From Syngnathus acus (taxonomy: Eukaryota > Chordata > Actinopteri > Syngnathiformes > Syngnathidae), in assembly GCF_901709675.1 (NCBI RefSeq), contig NC_051106.1, forward strand, positions 5,094,001 through 5,158,000: DNA of 64,000 nt. Reading direction: 5' to 3'. Every line of letters begins with the position of its first letter. Positions within the stretch are counted from its first letter, which is position 1. The notes beneath the pieces were generated by a model. The model was not told where the DNA came from. It saw nothing but the letters and a program-made list of their open reading frames with translations, and did no database searches. The position numbers and the translations under genes were made by a program. Below, one piece after another: positions 38,462 to 51,062 of this stretch.

Positions 38462-39327
38462 ATAACAGTGTTGCATTGGCGATTGCAAAATGTTGAGTGA
38501 TTATTCATCACTGTCAAGCAGAACTAAAATGTGAGAAACTAAAAAAATAGGAACACGATGAGATACCATCATCAGTTTAAGAAACGTTGTCCGATATTCT
38601 TAATAAACTGTCAAAATAGAACAACACTATTCAGACTTCTTATCGTTGACGTACTTCACTTTTGCTGTCTTGTTCTTCTGACAGTTCAGAAATAATTTTC
38701 TTAGAATTTTCTTAGAACTAGAACGACATTTTTGCAAAGGAGGAAGCTTAAACAATTCCGTCATTTTCACTATGGCAGTATAGATATCAGATTAGTTAGC
38801 TACAGTACTGAATATTAAACGAAATTAAACTCCAGTAATCCAAAAGTTAAACAAGTTATATTTGTTGACACAACTGATGTTAATAATTTATACGCAAATA
38901 ATGTTCATAAATCACAGTCATCATAATCACGGTGAAACTAAATTGTTACATTCAGAGTAACTAACAAAGCAAAAACATAACATTAAGATCAAATTGCTGT
39001 TTATTCATAAAATTCAATACTTGCCGTTCTATTTACTGTGATGTTGAAATGAAGACTTGAGAGGTAAACGCTATAAAATAGTCGGTTACAATGGCAACAA
39101 CGCTTTGCACATTTTTGGAAAATTGCTTTCAGACAATTGTGGCAATACAATAACACCACACAGTGCAGCAAATATTAGAAGTATTAAAATACATTGTGCA
39201 TAAATGTGCTCAGAGCAAAGCAAAGTCAGACTAAATGAACGAATGCTACAATAATACATTCAGGGCTATGTTAAAATCCATTTAGACTAGTACAATACAC
39301 AAAGTGTCCCTTTGTCCTAATATAACT
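38462..39327. other. Spacer between convergent snx14 and nt5e
   Basis: AT-rich noncoding DNA with no gene and no repeat that I recognise. The minus-strand AATAAA at 39328-39333 is a candidate end of nt5e. Confidence 0.5.
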
Positions 39328-39333
39328 TTTATT
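39328..39333 (-). terminator. Candidate poly(A) signal of nt5e
   Basis: AATAAA on the minus strand, about 245 bases past the nt5e stop. Other AT-rich hexamers lie farther on, so this is only the nearest good candidate. Confidence 0.35.
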
Positions 39334-39576
39334 TTACTTTTCTGCAGCACATATTAAGAAGGTGATAATGTATGTGCAAACTAGTATCAGGCAGGCACTA
39401 AAGATGTGTAAACATTTTTTTCTCCACAAAAAAACAAACAAAAAACACTATACTTTGAGTATACGAAAAAAATATTACCTTATTGAATATTTTCATATTC
39501 ACAGGGAATTTCTTGCTGGTGATTGAATCTCCTCTGAGAACAAATCTGCAGGGATTTTCTCATCATAGTGTCACAA

Positions 39577-42500
39577 TCAGAGTGTCAGCGATAGGCCTAA
39601 ACTCAACAATAGCAGGGTCAGGCTTTGGGCCAAAAATGCGGCAGAGCTGAACTTGATTCGACCTTCCACGGCTGGGTAGACGTGTTTCATGTCAGAGATG
39701 TATTTGGACAAAACTGAAACGTCCATATCACCTGGCAAGAAGCAAATAACATTTGATTCATAACTAATAAGAATTTTATCTTTTACAAAAGAATTGTACA
39801 TTTACACTTTCAATTTTTTGGGGGGCATCAAACTTCGAAAAAGTTTTTTTAACACCCTACCAAAGCTAGTATCTTGGATATCGGTAGGAAATTAGACAAG
39901 TGTTGTGTAATGTATATTTGAGAGAGCGCACGTACCACACACGACTGGAAGCTGGAAATGCTTAATTCATGAGGTAATCCCCCCACCCCCCCGCAAGCAT
40001 TCCTAAAGATGCTAGTTTCCTATTAATTGCAGAGTATTTGTTTTGTACAGGATCCAAATAAATTCTATTATACATTTTGAATTAAGTCCCGCTGTGTTGG
40101 CCACACAAAATTTATGTCTGTGCTATTTCTAATCCAAGATGACTTCAGATTTATCAACAGTCTTGCATTTTTACACGGACCATAACATTTGAACTTCATT
40201 AAAATGTTTAAGCAATTTCGGGGTTTGATGGAATGTCTTCTCCATTCTAAAGCGCTTGCCTTTTAAGTTAACTCAAATCTGTTGAGGAATGAAAAGTGCC
40301 TTTGCAAATTTTCTTTTTTCCAGAGCCAATAACTTAGCTCATTTTCCAGAAAATTTAGAGCTTCCAGATTCACAAGTCATCCTTACTATAAATCGTTTCT
40401 GTTTGTGGTTTGTAGTGGAAAAAAACTGCCAACTTAAGCTAGTTTGGCTCCTAGCACCCATTTAATAAGTTTGAAGAAAAATGCGGACGTTATGGTAACG
40501 GATGACTGCAACTAAACTAGGATAAAATGTCGTCGGTTTGTCCACCTGTATTATGCTTCAGCATCTCCTCCTTGAACATGGCGAAGCCGTCGCCTCCCCC
40601 CACCAAGTAGGAAGGCATGACCACAGTGTACGTCTTCTCCAGGTCCAGTGGTTCGTACTTGGGCACTCTGCACTGGGTGCAGAGCACAGATAAGGATACA
40701 ACCCGCTGGTTTACCGGCTTGGACAGGTCATACACCACATGGATGCCTATAAATGAAGAAAATGCGATACTTGGTAAAAAAAACAAAAAAAACACGGAAC
40801 TAAATTGACACCCAATAGGATTGTAAAAGATTTTTGTTAGCTTGCACAAACAGCGACTAACTACAATAAATTCAAACCCTAAAATTTCATTTTTTGGCAG
40901 AATTAACCAAATGCATTCCCTAAAATGATTACCGTGTTAATCCCAACAATGTTCAACATTGATATTTGATGAGAAATAGGACCTGACACTTGCAGGAATT
41001 CTCCGTGCATGCCCCCATATCTGTGAACTGAGTGTTCAAAAGCGTTTTTCATGGTTGATCCCTTTATCTGAATCAAGTCCACACTTTGTTGAAATGGTAA
41101 GACGGTGAGGATCTCCTCCATTGTGATGCTACCTGAGAGTAAAGGGTCACACAAAAAACACAATTATAAAAACAAACCGCGACGTGTTTATAGACAGACA
41201 TACTGTGGAAAATGAACCGTTGTGTCCTTCTAAGTTTACCATTTTTGTAACGCTCATCTATTGCTGTGCGAATGGATCCGCTGTTCAAAATGCAAGCGCC
41301 CACATGATTCCACTGCAACTCATTTGAGTATTTTAAATTGTGGTAGACCTAACGTCACAAAAGGAAAGAACAGCGTATACACGCACAGTCAGAAACCCAG
41401 GTTAGTTTCAAAGCTTGTGTGCAAAGCATGATCTTGTTAGGCTCACAGTTTACAGAAGTCCAATTACCATAGCGTCACAAATCAAGTTTCCAAGGTTGCA
41501 TTCTCGAAAACGACACTCCTCAAAAGACCCATTGAGGTACACTAATGTCTGGCCGACATATTCTTTCGAGTACTGAGCCAGCTGCTCCCTCCACTTCTTG
41601 ACATCAGCAAGGATGTTGGGATCTGAAGGGTGAAAAGATGGAACAGTGTCAATGAGATCCTTTGGTATTTTCAATGTAGACCCAAATGACCGGGTCAATA
41701 ACCGTAAATTTTGGACTATAAGCCGCTACTTTTTTCTCAAATTTTGAATCCTGAATCACGAATTTTAGCTGGTGTGGCTTATAGTCTGGTGCGGCTTATA
41801 GTCCGAAAATTACAGTACTTCTGTTTACCTTGAGGTATGCTACTGTCCAACAGGATCGGGTTTCCAACTGCTTGGACAACATTTCCTGTCTGGTCAAAAG
41901 TAACCTTCAGGTAGCCCAGGTATTTTCCAAAAGCATATGCTTGGACCACTGGCACATCTCTGCCATCATCTGACCTCACCATGAATGGATACGGACCTGC
42001 TGGCACTTCAGTAGATGGAGCGGGTCCTACAGGGAGGAATGATATCAACTTTATTCCTTACTGATGGATGGATCAATCCAAATAAAGATGTTGATATGGA
42101 TTGATATCAGTATCATGAGATCAATGTTAGTGGTATGGTTGGTTGAAGATGTACAAATATGTACCAGAGTAAAGAAATGTGTTGGTGTGTCCGCCAATAA
42201 CTACGTCGATCCCTCTGACTCGTTTAGCAATTTTTTTATCCATGTCAAAGCCGGAGTGCCCCAGGGCGATGATCTTGTTGTAGCCGAGTGTGTGCAGTTT
42301 GTCAACTTCCACCTGCAGGGATGTTACCTCGTCCTCAAACTTCAAGTGCGGTCCTCATAAGCAAACACAGGAAGGAAGTTCAAGTTTGGTAACTGGTTTG
42401 TGCAGCTTTGAATACACAATGATTAGACAAACAACCCGGGAGCAGTGACGCTATAAAAAAAAAAGAAAAAAGAAAAAAAGTAAAAAGAAAACAAGTCCAT

Positions 42501-44425
42501 TGAGAAATGAAATGATTTTACCATTAAAAAAATCAATTTGAGTATTTCACAATTACGGCATGAAGGGCCATGTAAAGGGAGAAAGATAAATTAAAAGTAT
42601 TTACACATGTGTGTGCTGAGTGTTATTTCCATCACACCACTGTAATTAGTTTATAATTTCAAAGGATGAATATACAATTCATTATTTTTAACTTTTATTT
42701 AGACATGTGTTAACCTTTAGCACTTGTAGAAGTGTGGAATGAATCGATTATTCCACAACTAATCGATTCGATCAAATTGACATTCAAATGAATTGGTTGA
42801 TATTTTAATAATCAAAAAAACGTTTGCAGCCATTGTTTAACTTAAAATTGTCCAAACTCTCTGTCTGAGCTCATCTTATCAACAGTAATTATTTCATTTC
42901 TGTTAGCCTTTTTGAAAGTATTGCTGCTTGCGACCAATATGGTTCTGTTTTCATCCTGTGGTCTGTGAGGTAACTGCGTCTTCCTCTTCTCAATATGGAA
43001 ATAAAAGACTGGAGCAGTGCCGGCTCTACGCAGGGGCAAGAGGGGGCAACGCCCCCTCAAACAGATGTCCTGCCCCCTCGAATCAAACTTATAGAAGTGA
43101 AAAATCCGCTGACAGAAACACACGTTAATCAGCCCCCTCTCTTCTCTCATGTCGGTGCAGTGTGTGTCCTCCTTCACACAGCCTGCTGTCAGGACTCCGC
43201 GCCCCTCCGTAAACATCCAATCACTGTGAGTATGCAAATGAGGCAAGACGCAGCCAGAGAGTGTCAAGTTACAGTCAGCGCGGTAGGAGTTGGAAGAAGC
43301 AGTAAAAACTCCACCAAACTCGTCGTACTGACCCGTGATATAACTAATGATTAACGCCAACTCAAATAATAGTTAATATAACATTCATATTATATGTCCC
43401 CCCGCTGAGAGATTGCCACCTTATTGTGGTCAGGGGGTTTGCGTGCCTATGAGCTATACCAGCAGAGGCTTTAATCTTCAGGTGGGACACCCAAGCTGGA
43501 CAGGTCTTAGTGTAGAGGCCTGACAGAGTGCAATCCACTTCTCCAGGTTGAGATCTGGACACACAGTTAACGACTGCCGTGAAGAAAACACTAACAGTGT
43601 TAAAAATGTGTAAAAAAAAAAAAAAAAAAAGAACATGCCCCCTTCACATTTCTGACTGCCCCCTCTTATGTGCATTCCTAGAACCGGCCCTGGACTGGAG
43701 TGACCTTAAATGGCAATGAATTGTCTCAACTCACTGTTAACAATTAAAAGTAGACATAAAGTGAGACTATAACATTTTTACCTGGCCTCGACAAGATGGG
43801 GGTCTCAAAGGTGGTGTAGCCCACCACGGCCACCTTCTCCGAACCCACGCTGAGGACCGCGTGAGGTCGGTAGTAGCGGCTGAAGTTGGCCGCAAGAATT
43901 TGGTCCGTTTTGATGTTGGAACTCACCATTGAGCAATTCAGATTTTGCAGGAAAGGGGCGATAAGACCCTCTACTCCATTGTCGAACTCGTGATTCCCAA
44001 AAGCCTGTGACGCACATGCGCAAAAAGTTATTTCCAATCGCAAGATTTGACGTGGCAAACTTAAAAAAAAACAAAAAAACATTTACCATCACATCATAAC
44101 CAAGTTTGTTCATGAAGTAAGCCGCTTCTGCGCCTTTGTAGAAATTAAACCAAATGGTTCCTTGGAACTGATCTCCGGCGTCTAGTAGTAAGACATTCTT
44201 CTCCTCTTTGCGGATTTGGAACACCTTACTGAAGCGTCGCGCCACCCCTGCAAAGCAGCGACCCCCGGCTTGACACTTCCCAGAGTCTACGCTGGTCTCC
44301 TCGATGCGCGCGTGGTTGTCGTTGGTGTGCAGGAGCGTCAATTCAAAAGTCGAACCCCGCTGCCAAATATCGAACAGCAGCAAAAAATAGAAGCAAGCCG
44401 AGACCATTCTCCACGACAGACTCAT
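39577..44425 (-). CDS. nt5e: Ecto-5'-nucleotidase (CD73), GPI-anchored
   Basis: Hydrolyses extracellular AMP to adenosine at the cell surface. Nine exons: 44087-44425, 43782-44004, 42165-42353, 41829-42026, 41468-41622, 41240-41348, 40983-41132, 40546-40746 and 39577-39731 (572 aa plus stop; human 574). A hydrophobic signal peptide precedes FELTLLHTND. Metal-site motifs are intact: HTNDNH, LLLDAGDQ, GNHEFDNG, ALGHSGFD and GGHTNTF. Nucleoside-binding parts are ECRFRECNLGN, LNSGSIR, LPF and GGDGF. The expected cysteine pairs are present. The end, FSSAAFLAQSLTLLLLSLGL, is a GPI-attachment signal. The start was set at 44425 (A at -3) rather than the in-frame ATG at 44434, which has a weak context. 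Intron 2 contains a hAT element and intron 4 a small TIR element. The pocket loop reads NSGS where human has NGGG, and Tyr replaces human Phe500. Confidence 0.95.
41699..41817. mobile_element. TA-flanked inverted-repeat element (short class, 119 bp) in nt5e intron 4
   Basis: Left end AACCGTAAATTTTGGACTAT, right end AGTCCGAAAATTACAGTA. It is the same family as the elements at 35496, 60755 and 60901 but lacks about 55 internal bases, like the copy at 60755. It abuts exon 4 of nt5e by about 11 bases. Confidence 0.75.
43015..43692. mobile_element. Nonautonomous hAT-type transposon with perfect 8 bp target duplication, in nt5e intron 2
   Basis: Starts CAGTGCCGGCTCT and ends AGAACCGGCCCTG, imperfect terminal inverted repeats with the CAG...CTG ends usual for hAT. 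GACTGGAG flanks it on both sides (43007-43014 and 43693-43700). No transposase frame is present. An internal GATTGCCACCTTATTGTGG stretch near 43413 resembles a LINE-type fragment, so part of the interior may be captured or nested DNA. Confidence 0.85.
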
Positions 44426-44804
44426 TTTGTGCATGTGTCTGTGTGTGGTGCGCAAAGGGACAATCGGAAAAGGCATGGGCTCCCCCTTCGTCTGTGGGTT
44501 GAGTGAGTACATTGGGTGGGTCATAAGTAATTTTGTTCCTTGGATGGATTTTGATGAGTGATTCCCCCCCCCCCCCCCCCTCTTTTTTTTTGTTTGTTTT
44601 TTTGCATGCACGTCATCAGTACATCAATGGACCTCAGGTTATGGGGTCGCCAACGTTTTCGAAGCAGAGCACTATTCTTGAATATCAATTAATGCAAAGT
44701 GTAGTTTAATACTCGCTCGTGAAATAATTTATATTCATTTATAAATGGGGGTCTGCCCAAACACTGCAGTGTCCACAAAAATGTCATCAAATTGTCAAAA
44801 AAAC
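44426..44804. other. nt5e upstream region
   Basis: Contains the nt5e 5' UTR and promoter, a 17-base C run at about 44564-44580 followed by a T run, and otherwise AT-rich DNA. I see no TATA box that can be assigned with confidence. Confidence 0.4.
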
Positions 44805-45499
44805 TACCGTTTTTTTCCGTGTATAATGCGCCCCCATGTATAATACGCACCCTAAAAATGGCATGTTGATGCTGGAAAAAAGCCTGTACCCATGATAATA
44901 CGCACCCAATTTTTTTATTTATTTATTTATTTATTTATTTTTTAAGTCCCAATGATCGTCACACACGCAGGGAGGCAATGGGTCCCATTTTTATAGTCTT
45001 TGGTATGGTCTTAACTAGGCTGGATGTATTTTTTTTTTGTTGCCGTTGATTTCTCCGACTGCCCGTAAAGGCACCACCGCGATCAGATGAAAAGAGAGGA
45101 AAGTGACGTGCGGACATGTGAAAAAGTATGTATGGGAGAGACGTTGAAGAGGAATAAAAACACCCTTGGAAACCAAAACAACAAATGTTTCGGATTTGTG
45201 TAGGGTACATTGTGACAGCAAACGAGCAGGTGATCGAGCAAGCGTCTGATACGAGAGCATTGGTTCGTATGGAGCGTGTTTGAAGTGAACAGCAGAGACG
45301 AAAGGAACAAGGCAAAGTGTTGTGAAATAAAATATTACCTGTAATACGCATTTTGTTATTTGCTGATTGTATTAAACTATCACATTCATTGTCAGTCAAG
45401 AAGAGGACTATTATCCCTTCTTTGACGAAATGACCAGAGCACAGTACAAACACACTATTGTCGGTCAGTCCTGTAGTTGGTTTTGTTGTACCATGATTT

Positions 45500-45534
<35 letters not shown>

Positions 45535-45643
45535 CAACAAAAAAAAAATAATAAAAATATTTGTACCCATGTATAATGCGCACCCCAGATTTTAGGACAA
45601 TAAATTAGTTAAATTTTGCGCATTATACACGGAAAAAACGGTA
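44805..45643. mobile_element. TIR element of about 840 bp with GTATAATGCGC ends
   Basis: The left end, TACCGTTTTTTTCCGTGTAT, is mirrored at the right end by ATACACGGAAAAAACGGTA, with TA at both ends. Subterminal GTATAATGCGC(C) motifs repeat inside each end. The interior holds an ATTT repeat and a 30-base A run. No transposase frame is visible, so it is nonautonomous or decayed; the superfamily is uncertain. Confidence 0.75.
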
Positions 45644-45925
45644 CTTTTCTTTATTCCAGCTAGTGCTGGGTTATTTTGGCATGGTTAAATGTACATATTG
45701 TGGAATTTTCTTTGTTTTATGTTTAGTTTTACAGTAAACCTCTATTCAGAGTGGCAATAAACTTCTTGATGCAAGTACTTGTTCATATGTCAATATTTGG
45801 TTTGGAATACAAAATCAGACAATATGTAGCAGGAAATTCCAAGATTGTGTCAGTGACGTCATGGAATTCAGGTATGATACGGCTTGTGAGTATGATATAG
45901 CTTATAAGTGTTTTAAAATGCAATT

Positions 45926-46198
45926 GGTCTGGAAATATGAATACATATTTAAATATATATAAAAAATAATATTTCTGAAGTGCTTTATAAACAAAGTTGA
46001 ACTGAGTTTTTAATGGAAACAACTTTTGTAGTAAAATTCAAAGTAGTACTAGAACTAGCACTGGGTCTGGAAATATGAATACATATTTAAATCTATATAT
46101 AAATATGTATTTCTGAAGTGCTTTATAAACAAAGTTGAACTGAGTTTTTAATGGGAACAACTTTTGTAGTAAAATTCAAAGTAGAACTAGAAGTGTGT
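45926..46198. repeat. Diverged tandem duplication, 138 bp period, two copies
   Basis: The block starting TCTGGAAATATGAATACATA at 45928 recurs at 46066 with a few substitutions and small indels. It is older than the duplication at 2343. Confidence 0.85.
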
Positions 46199-46943
46199 TT
46201 AAATGCACTTTTGGCTGTATGAATATAATAACAGAAGAAAGAATATTGATTATATATCATTTCAGCTTAAATGTGTATTTCAAAATCAACTGTTGACTAA
46301 AAAACATATTTTTAGAGTGGTAAAAAGAATCCACATGCATCTGCCTTCAGATTTTGAAGTAGGAGACAACACTGTGCAGTCACAAATGAATTGTGTGATA
46401 ATAACCCAACAAACTACAGGGAAAAACAAACGACAAGAGCGGGAGCTCAGCTGTCAGAGGGCGAGATGAAAAGCAATAAAAGTTGCCAATATAATACTGC
46501 ACGCAGGAGGTGCGGAACAACGATAAGTGACAAGTGAAAACACTTGTGTGCAATCAAGTTGGCATGCATCAGTGCACTGAAAGCCTGCTCTTCAATTCTC
46601 CAACAAATCTCATTGGGAGTAAAAGGCAAGAGTGATAAACTGAAACACCTTTCTATATTTATATATCAGAAAATGTGCTTATCTTTAAATGCCAAACCAC
46701 GACATTGATTGTGCACTCACTTTCAATGTATAATTCGCCTTAGTTTCTTCTTGTAAAGAATTTCACAAGTATTTTGAAGCCAAAATGATTTCTTTTTAAA
46801 ACATGAGACTGAGATCGCAGATCCAGCAGGTTCCGATCACAAAGAGTTTGATTTTAAAAATACATCAATTAATTTTTTATCATCTCCCTACAGAGGCTGA
46901 AGAACTGTAGGCTAATATGGTTTGATAAAACCAATATGATGTC

Positions 46944-46970
46944 ATAATAATAATAATAATAATAATAATA
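46944..46970. repeat. (TAA)n microsatellite
   Basis: Nine uninterrupted TAA units, followed by GTACCC. Confidence 0.9.
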
Positions 46971-48742
46971 GTACCCAGTGGAGCTGTTTGTTTACCTTAT
47001 CATAAGAGGGGCGTAATATGAGAAAGCTCTCTACATGATGCCCTGTTATTCTTCACCATGGCAACCTCAATAATAAATCTTCCAATTTCAATGAGCACCC
47101 TTCTGACATTGTCACATATGGAATTCAATGCATAAGAAATGACTGGAGCAAAGGCAGGATCGCTCACATGATGCGGTTGTTGTCAGTAGATGATGCACGG
47201 TGCACAGAGACTCCTTTTTACCCAGCAGGCAAGCTGGAGACACACATGGCAGCTTTGTCGTCATGGAGACCTGCAGGCTTTAGTAACTTGTGGGTAAGGA
47301 GCCAAAGCCTATTGAGTGGGAGCCGTGCCTCTGTGAAATACCATGCACAAAAAAAAAAAAGTTGTCGTCCACTTCCTCTTTGCGCTGATACATCTTGACA
47401 AGCTTCGGAAACCTCCATTTATCCCTCTGAAAACACTTAGCGGTAATCAGTGCGAGAGTGAGAGAGATGCATTTACAGCATCATTTCACACTAATGGCTA
47501 CAAAAACTTGCAAAGGTCATCACAACGCTATGTGCATTTACAGATGTAACAGTTTTCTCAGTCATATTGCATTTCTCAGATTCAAATAGATTTGCAAATT
47601 ATTCTAGTGGACAGCTTAAAACATTTTGTACAAATAGCAAAACAATCATGAAAATGCTCCACATAGGTTTTTCTTTTTTTTTTTTTGCAGTATTCATACA
47701 AATGTCAATATTATAGGTCTTCAATGTCTGTTTGAGGAATTTGACCTTTTGCGATGATGTGAATCTCAGTGTTTTACTCAATCGAAACAACAAATGTGCT
47801 TTAGTTTGTTTTTCAATGTCTTCCCTTAACAGCCCTCATTAACTCCTTTTGGAATACTTTCTTACGGAAAAAGCCATAAAATGTGACCTTCCATTGAAGG
47901 TCTTTTCACATTTGCTGCTAAAGAGACTGATAGTTCACTTGCCACATTTAAAATTCAAAGCAATCAGCTGCCTGAGGGCATCCTGACAAAGTTGTTTTAG
48001 GACAAAACACAATCATTTAAGGTCAGGACTCTTCCTTGCAGTTTGACCACATCTGCGGTATTTTCAACATTCTAACGCCCAGAAAGTAAACTGCAGACAG
48101 AAACCAGTGGAAAGCTCGCCTGGCAATTAAAATTTTAGCAACGCCTCACTCATAGTGACTCATGAGGAAAAACAACTTAAAGTGACGTTTATTCCTTCCG
48201 GCCACAGCAGCCCCTTTTGCCCGAAACGTACTGTGTTATTTTGGCAACCTTTTTTTCCTCCATATTCAAACCCTGTTAAGTTTTCTCACGGTCTATCATG
48301 CTGACAAGCTGTGGGGATAAGGGGATAAGGGGGAATCCCAAAGGCTCAAAGTCACATACGATTGAGCTCGCAGTCTGCCATGGATGCCAGTACGTTCCCT
48401 TCCGGCCTGTCATGTTTTGATGGAGTCCTATCACTTATCACATTCCTCTGATGGACGACGGGAGCATGTTTGGAGTGAAGCTCCCATGTGGGACGAGGCT
48501 CAAGAGTCGGTGTCAGCATTGTTGGGAGATGGGGAACGGGGGTCGGGTCGTGTCGCTCAAGAAATGCTTGATGACATTCAACAACTAATATACTCATCCA
48601 TCATTTTGTTCCCAACTATGCAAAACAGCTCGCTATGATCGCGTTGCTATAAATTGCAAGCTCATTGCCATGAATTGCAATCTCTCCCCGCCCCCGCCCA
48701 CACACTCACAAAAGCATGAATAGGAATGCCACAGTGGGTAAG

Positions 48743-49000
48743 TTAAACACACAGCGTAGCTTTAGAAAACATCTCGAGGCACTTTTCAACATATGCCTCC
48801 CAGATCGTGGCATACATCCAACTTGCCAGGAGAACGGTGGCAAAACAGGACAAAACTTGCGCAAAAATACCGCAGAACATGGCACAGCTTGAAAGGACCA
48901 TGACAGGGAATGTAAACTTCACGCGAGACCATCTCCAAAGTTCCATGTCAGCTTTATTTTTTGGTTGAGACATTTTTTTATGGTCAACAAGGTTTCTCAT
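48743..49000 (-). CDS. Possible small hydrophobic ORF, unrecognised
   Basis: An 85-codon ATG-to-stop frame with one long hydrophobic stretch (residues about 29-65, including FTFPVMVLSSCAMFCGIF) and a charged N-terminus. A TATA-like run lies about 100 bases upstream at 49097-49107 on the same strand, but short out-of-frame ATGs intervene. I recognise no family, see no intron signals and no nearby poly(A) signal. It may be chance. Confidence 0.15.
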   Translation of the reverse strand: MRNLVDHKKMSQPKNKADMELWRWSRVKFTFPVMVLSSCAMFCGIFAQVLSCFATVLLASWMYATIWEAYVEKCLEMFSKATLCV

Positions 49001-50826
49001 TTACTGTCATGGACATTTTTTTTTAGCTTTCCGGGCATCACCGCCTGACATTTTTGCCCACCTCGTCCCCCCGGGTTGTCTCACAACAACCCAGGTTTAT
49101 ATATATAGTGGCCTAAAATGAGGCCGCCGGGAACATAGTGTAAACGCAACCTAAGCAGCAGATGGCTGCTGCAGTAAGGCTTGTGAACAACTACTCGTCT
49201 GCTCCAGACGTCTGCACACCATTTTCCAAGGAAGCCTTAGTAACATTAAGCACTAACATAAATGAACTGTAGTTTATTTTTATTTAGTCCCTAGCAAGGG
49301 TGAGGAACACTTCTACCATCAGGGGCAATATCAGTTTTAGCAGGAGGAGAAAACCCACGAAAGCTCAGGGAGATCATCCAAAATCCTCGCAGGAAGACCT
49401 GAATTGAGATTTGAATCCTGAACGGCAGAACTAAGGCAAAACTTTTGGATTTTTCTTCTGTGTGTGCCACATTTTGGGGATATTGATGATTTCAAAGGTT
49501 TGCTGAGTGCTGACCAACTTGTTCACCAACGTTAACCTTAGTTCCACTTTCTTCCCCAGAACTGACGTGTGATTAGCACACGCCTGCACATTAGACGTCA
49601 GTCCTCTCGCTAACTGCTAGCACACACCAAGTACACACACGTATGTCATCGGTCGGGGACGTGCGAAATGTGACAGTGTATTCCTGCGGGAGGCTGCGAA
49701 TCAAATCTCATCTCACGTCGCTCCCATAATTGCGTCTAATTTCGCTCGTACCTCATAGCGAGGTGTCATTTACAATGTTTGCAGCTTGTGCCGTCGGGTA
49801 ATCTCCCAATAATTGATGAAAAGGAAGCCATCTGTGGTGCTGTGGTTGATTTCTGGGAATGTTGAGAGCACAAAATGCATAATGCAACCAATCCTGGTTG
49901 ATTGGCACAATGATATCGGCGCACCGTCACAGCTCCAACTTTGATAAATCAATTCCGTGCTTTTGCTTCTTTCTCCGTCAAGCATGGCGGGCTTCCAGCT
50001 CGTGGAAACAATCAGCAGTTGGTTTCCCATCTGACCATTCTGCTACTAAATGGACTCAGTCCTTTCTGCACGAACCGTAACACGCCCTACCGCAGTATCA
50101 CGGCTCATTTCCCGTCTCGTATTCCCCAAAGGAGGAGGAAGTTGTGGATCATGGCCGGCTTGTGAGATGTACTTGTGACCTTCCTCTTGGATGGCAGTGA
50201 AAAAAGGAACAAGTGCTAATCTAGGGCAGGACCAGCAAGGCCTTCTCTGCCAGCCTAAACATTAGAAAATGTACCAACTTTCATTCATTCATTCATTCGG
50301 TCAACCTCAGCACTTTATTTACATTATTTTGCCACGTTATCCGATAAATATGGAATATTTCCAAGTGATATAGGCACAGCTGCATGCAGTTTATGGTACT
50401 GATAGTTTTTATATTTACCATGTGATGGTGGTGGTAGAAGAGGTGGATTAAATCGGTCAAGTGCCCACAGAAAGCAATTTACATACAGAGGGTCGTCTGA
50501 AAAGTGGGGCAGAACCGCTTCAAAAAGTGGCACAAGCCCTCTCTACTCCATCAACATCCCATCTGGAAAATCAGACCCCCAACTCTCATAATAAATCTTG
50601 GCCTACATTTGTGCCTGCCGTGGTGGCTTTCCAGAGCTCCCACTCAAACACATAATAACATGGCAACCAAAGACAATTTTAAATTCCATAGGACCTCTGA
50701 AGTCGAGTCTTAACTTGCAATTATGTCACGTAGACTTATGCTCATTGAGCATCTGGACCAGCATGCGTGGGCAAATTATAGCCCGGGAGGCACATCCAAC
50801 TTCTTTTAATTCTACCTGTTTTATTA

Positions 50827-51062
50827 ATTTAGCTGTTTTTTCTTGGTTAAATAAAAATAATTTTACATTTTTTTTTAGCTCAAATCATTCAGTAATTGGT
50901 CAACTGATTTATTGCAATACAATATAAATTTACATTTTTATTTATTTTATTAAATTATTGGTTAATTCATTCAAATTAAATGAATAATTTCATGGATTTA
51001 GCTGTTTTTTCTTGGTTAAATAAAAATAATTTTGACTTTTTTTAGCTCAAATCATTTAGTTA
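50827..51062. repeat. Direct repeat, about 168 bp apart
   Basis: ATTTAGCTGTTTTTTCTTGG and about 70 following bases at 50827-50897 recur at 50995-51062. The spacer is AT-rich. Confidence 0.8.

Larger units (their letters stand above)
45644..48742. other. Gene-poor AT-rich stretch
   Basis: Holds a 138-base-period tandem duplication and a TAA microsatellite (listed separately). Remaining sequence shows no exon-like frames, RNA genes or repeats that I recognise. Confidence 0.5.

Noticed and set aside
44216-44611. Further in-frame ATGs upstream of the nt5e start
   Set aside because: Using them would put a hydrophilic extension ahead of the signal peptide. The ATG at 44425 has the better context.
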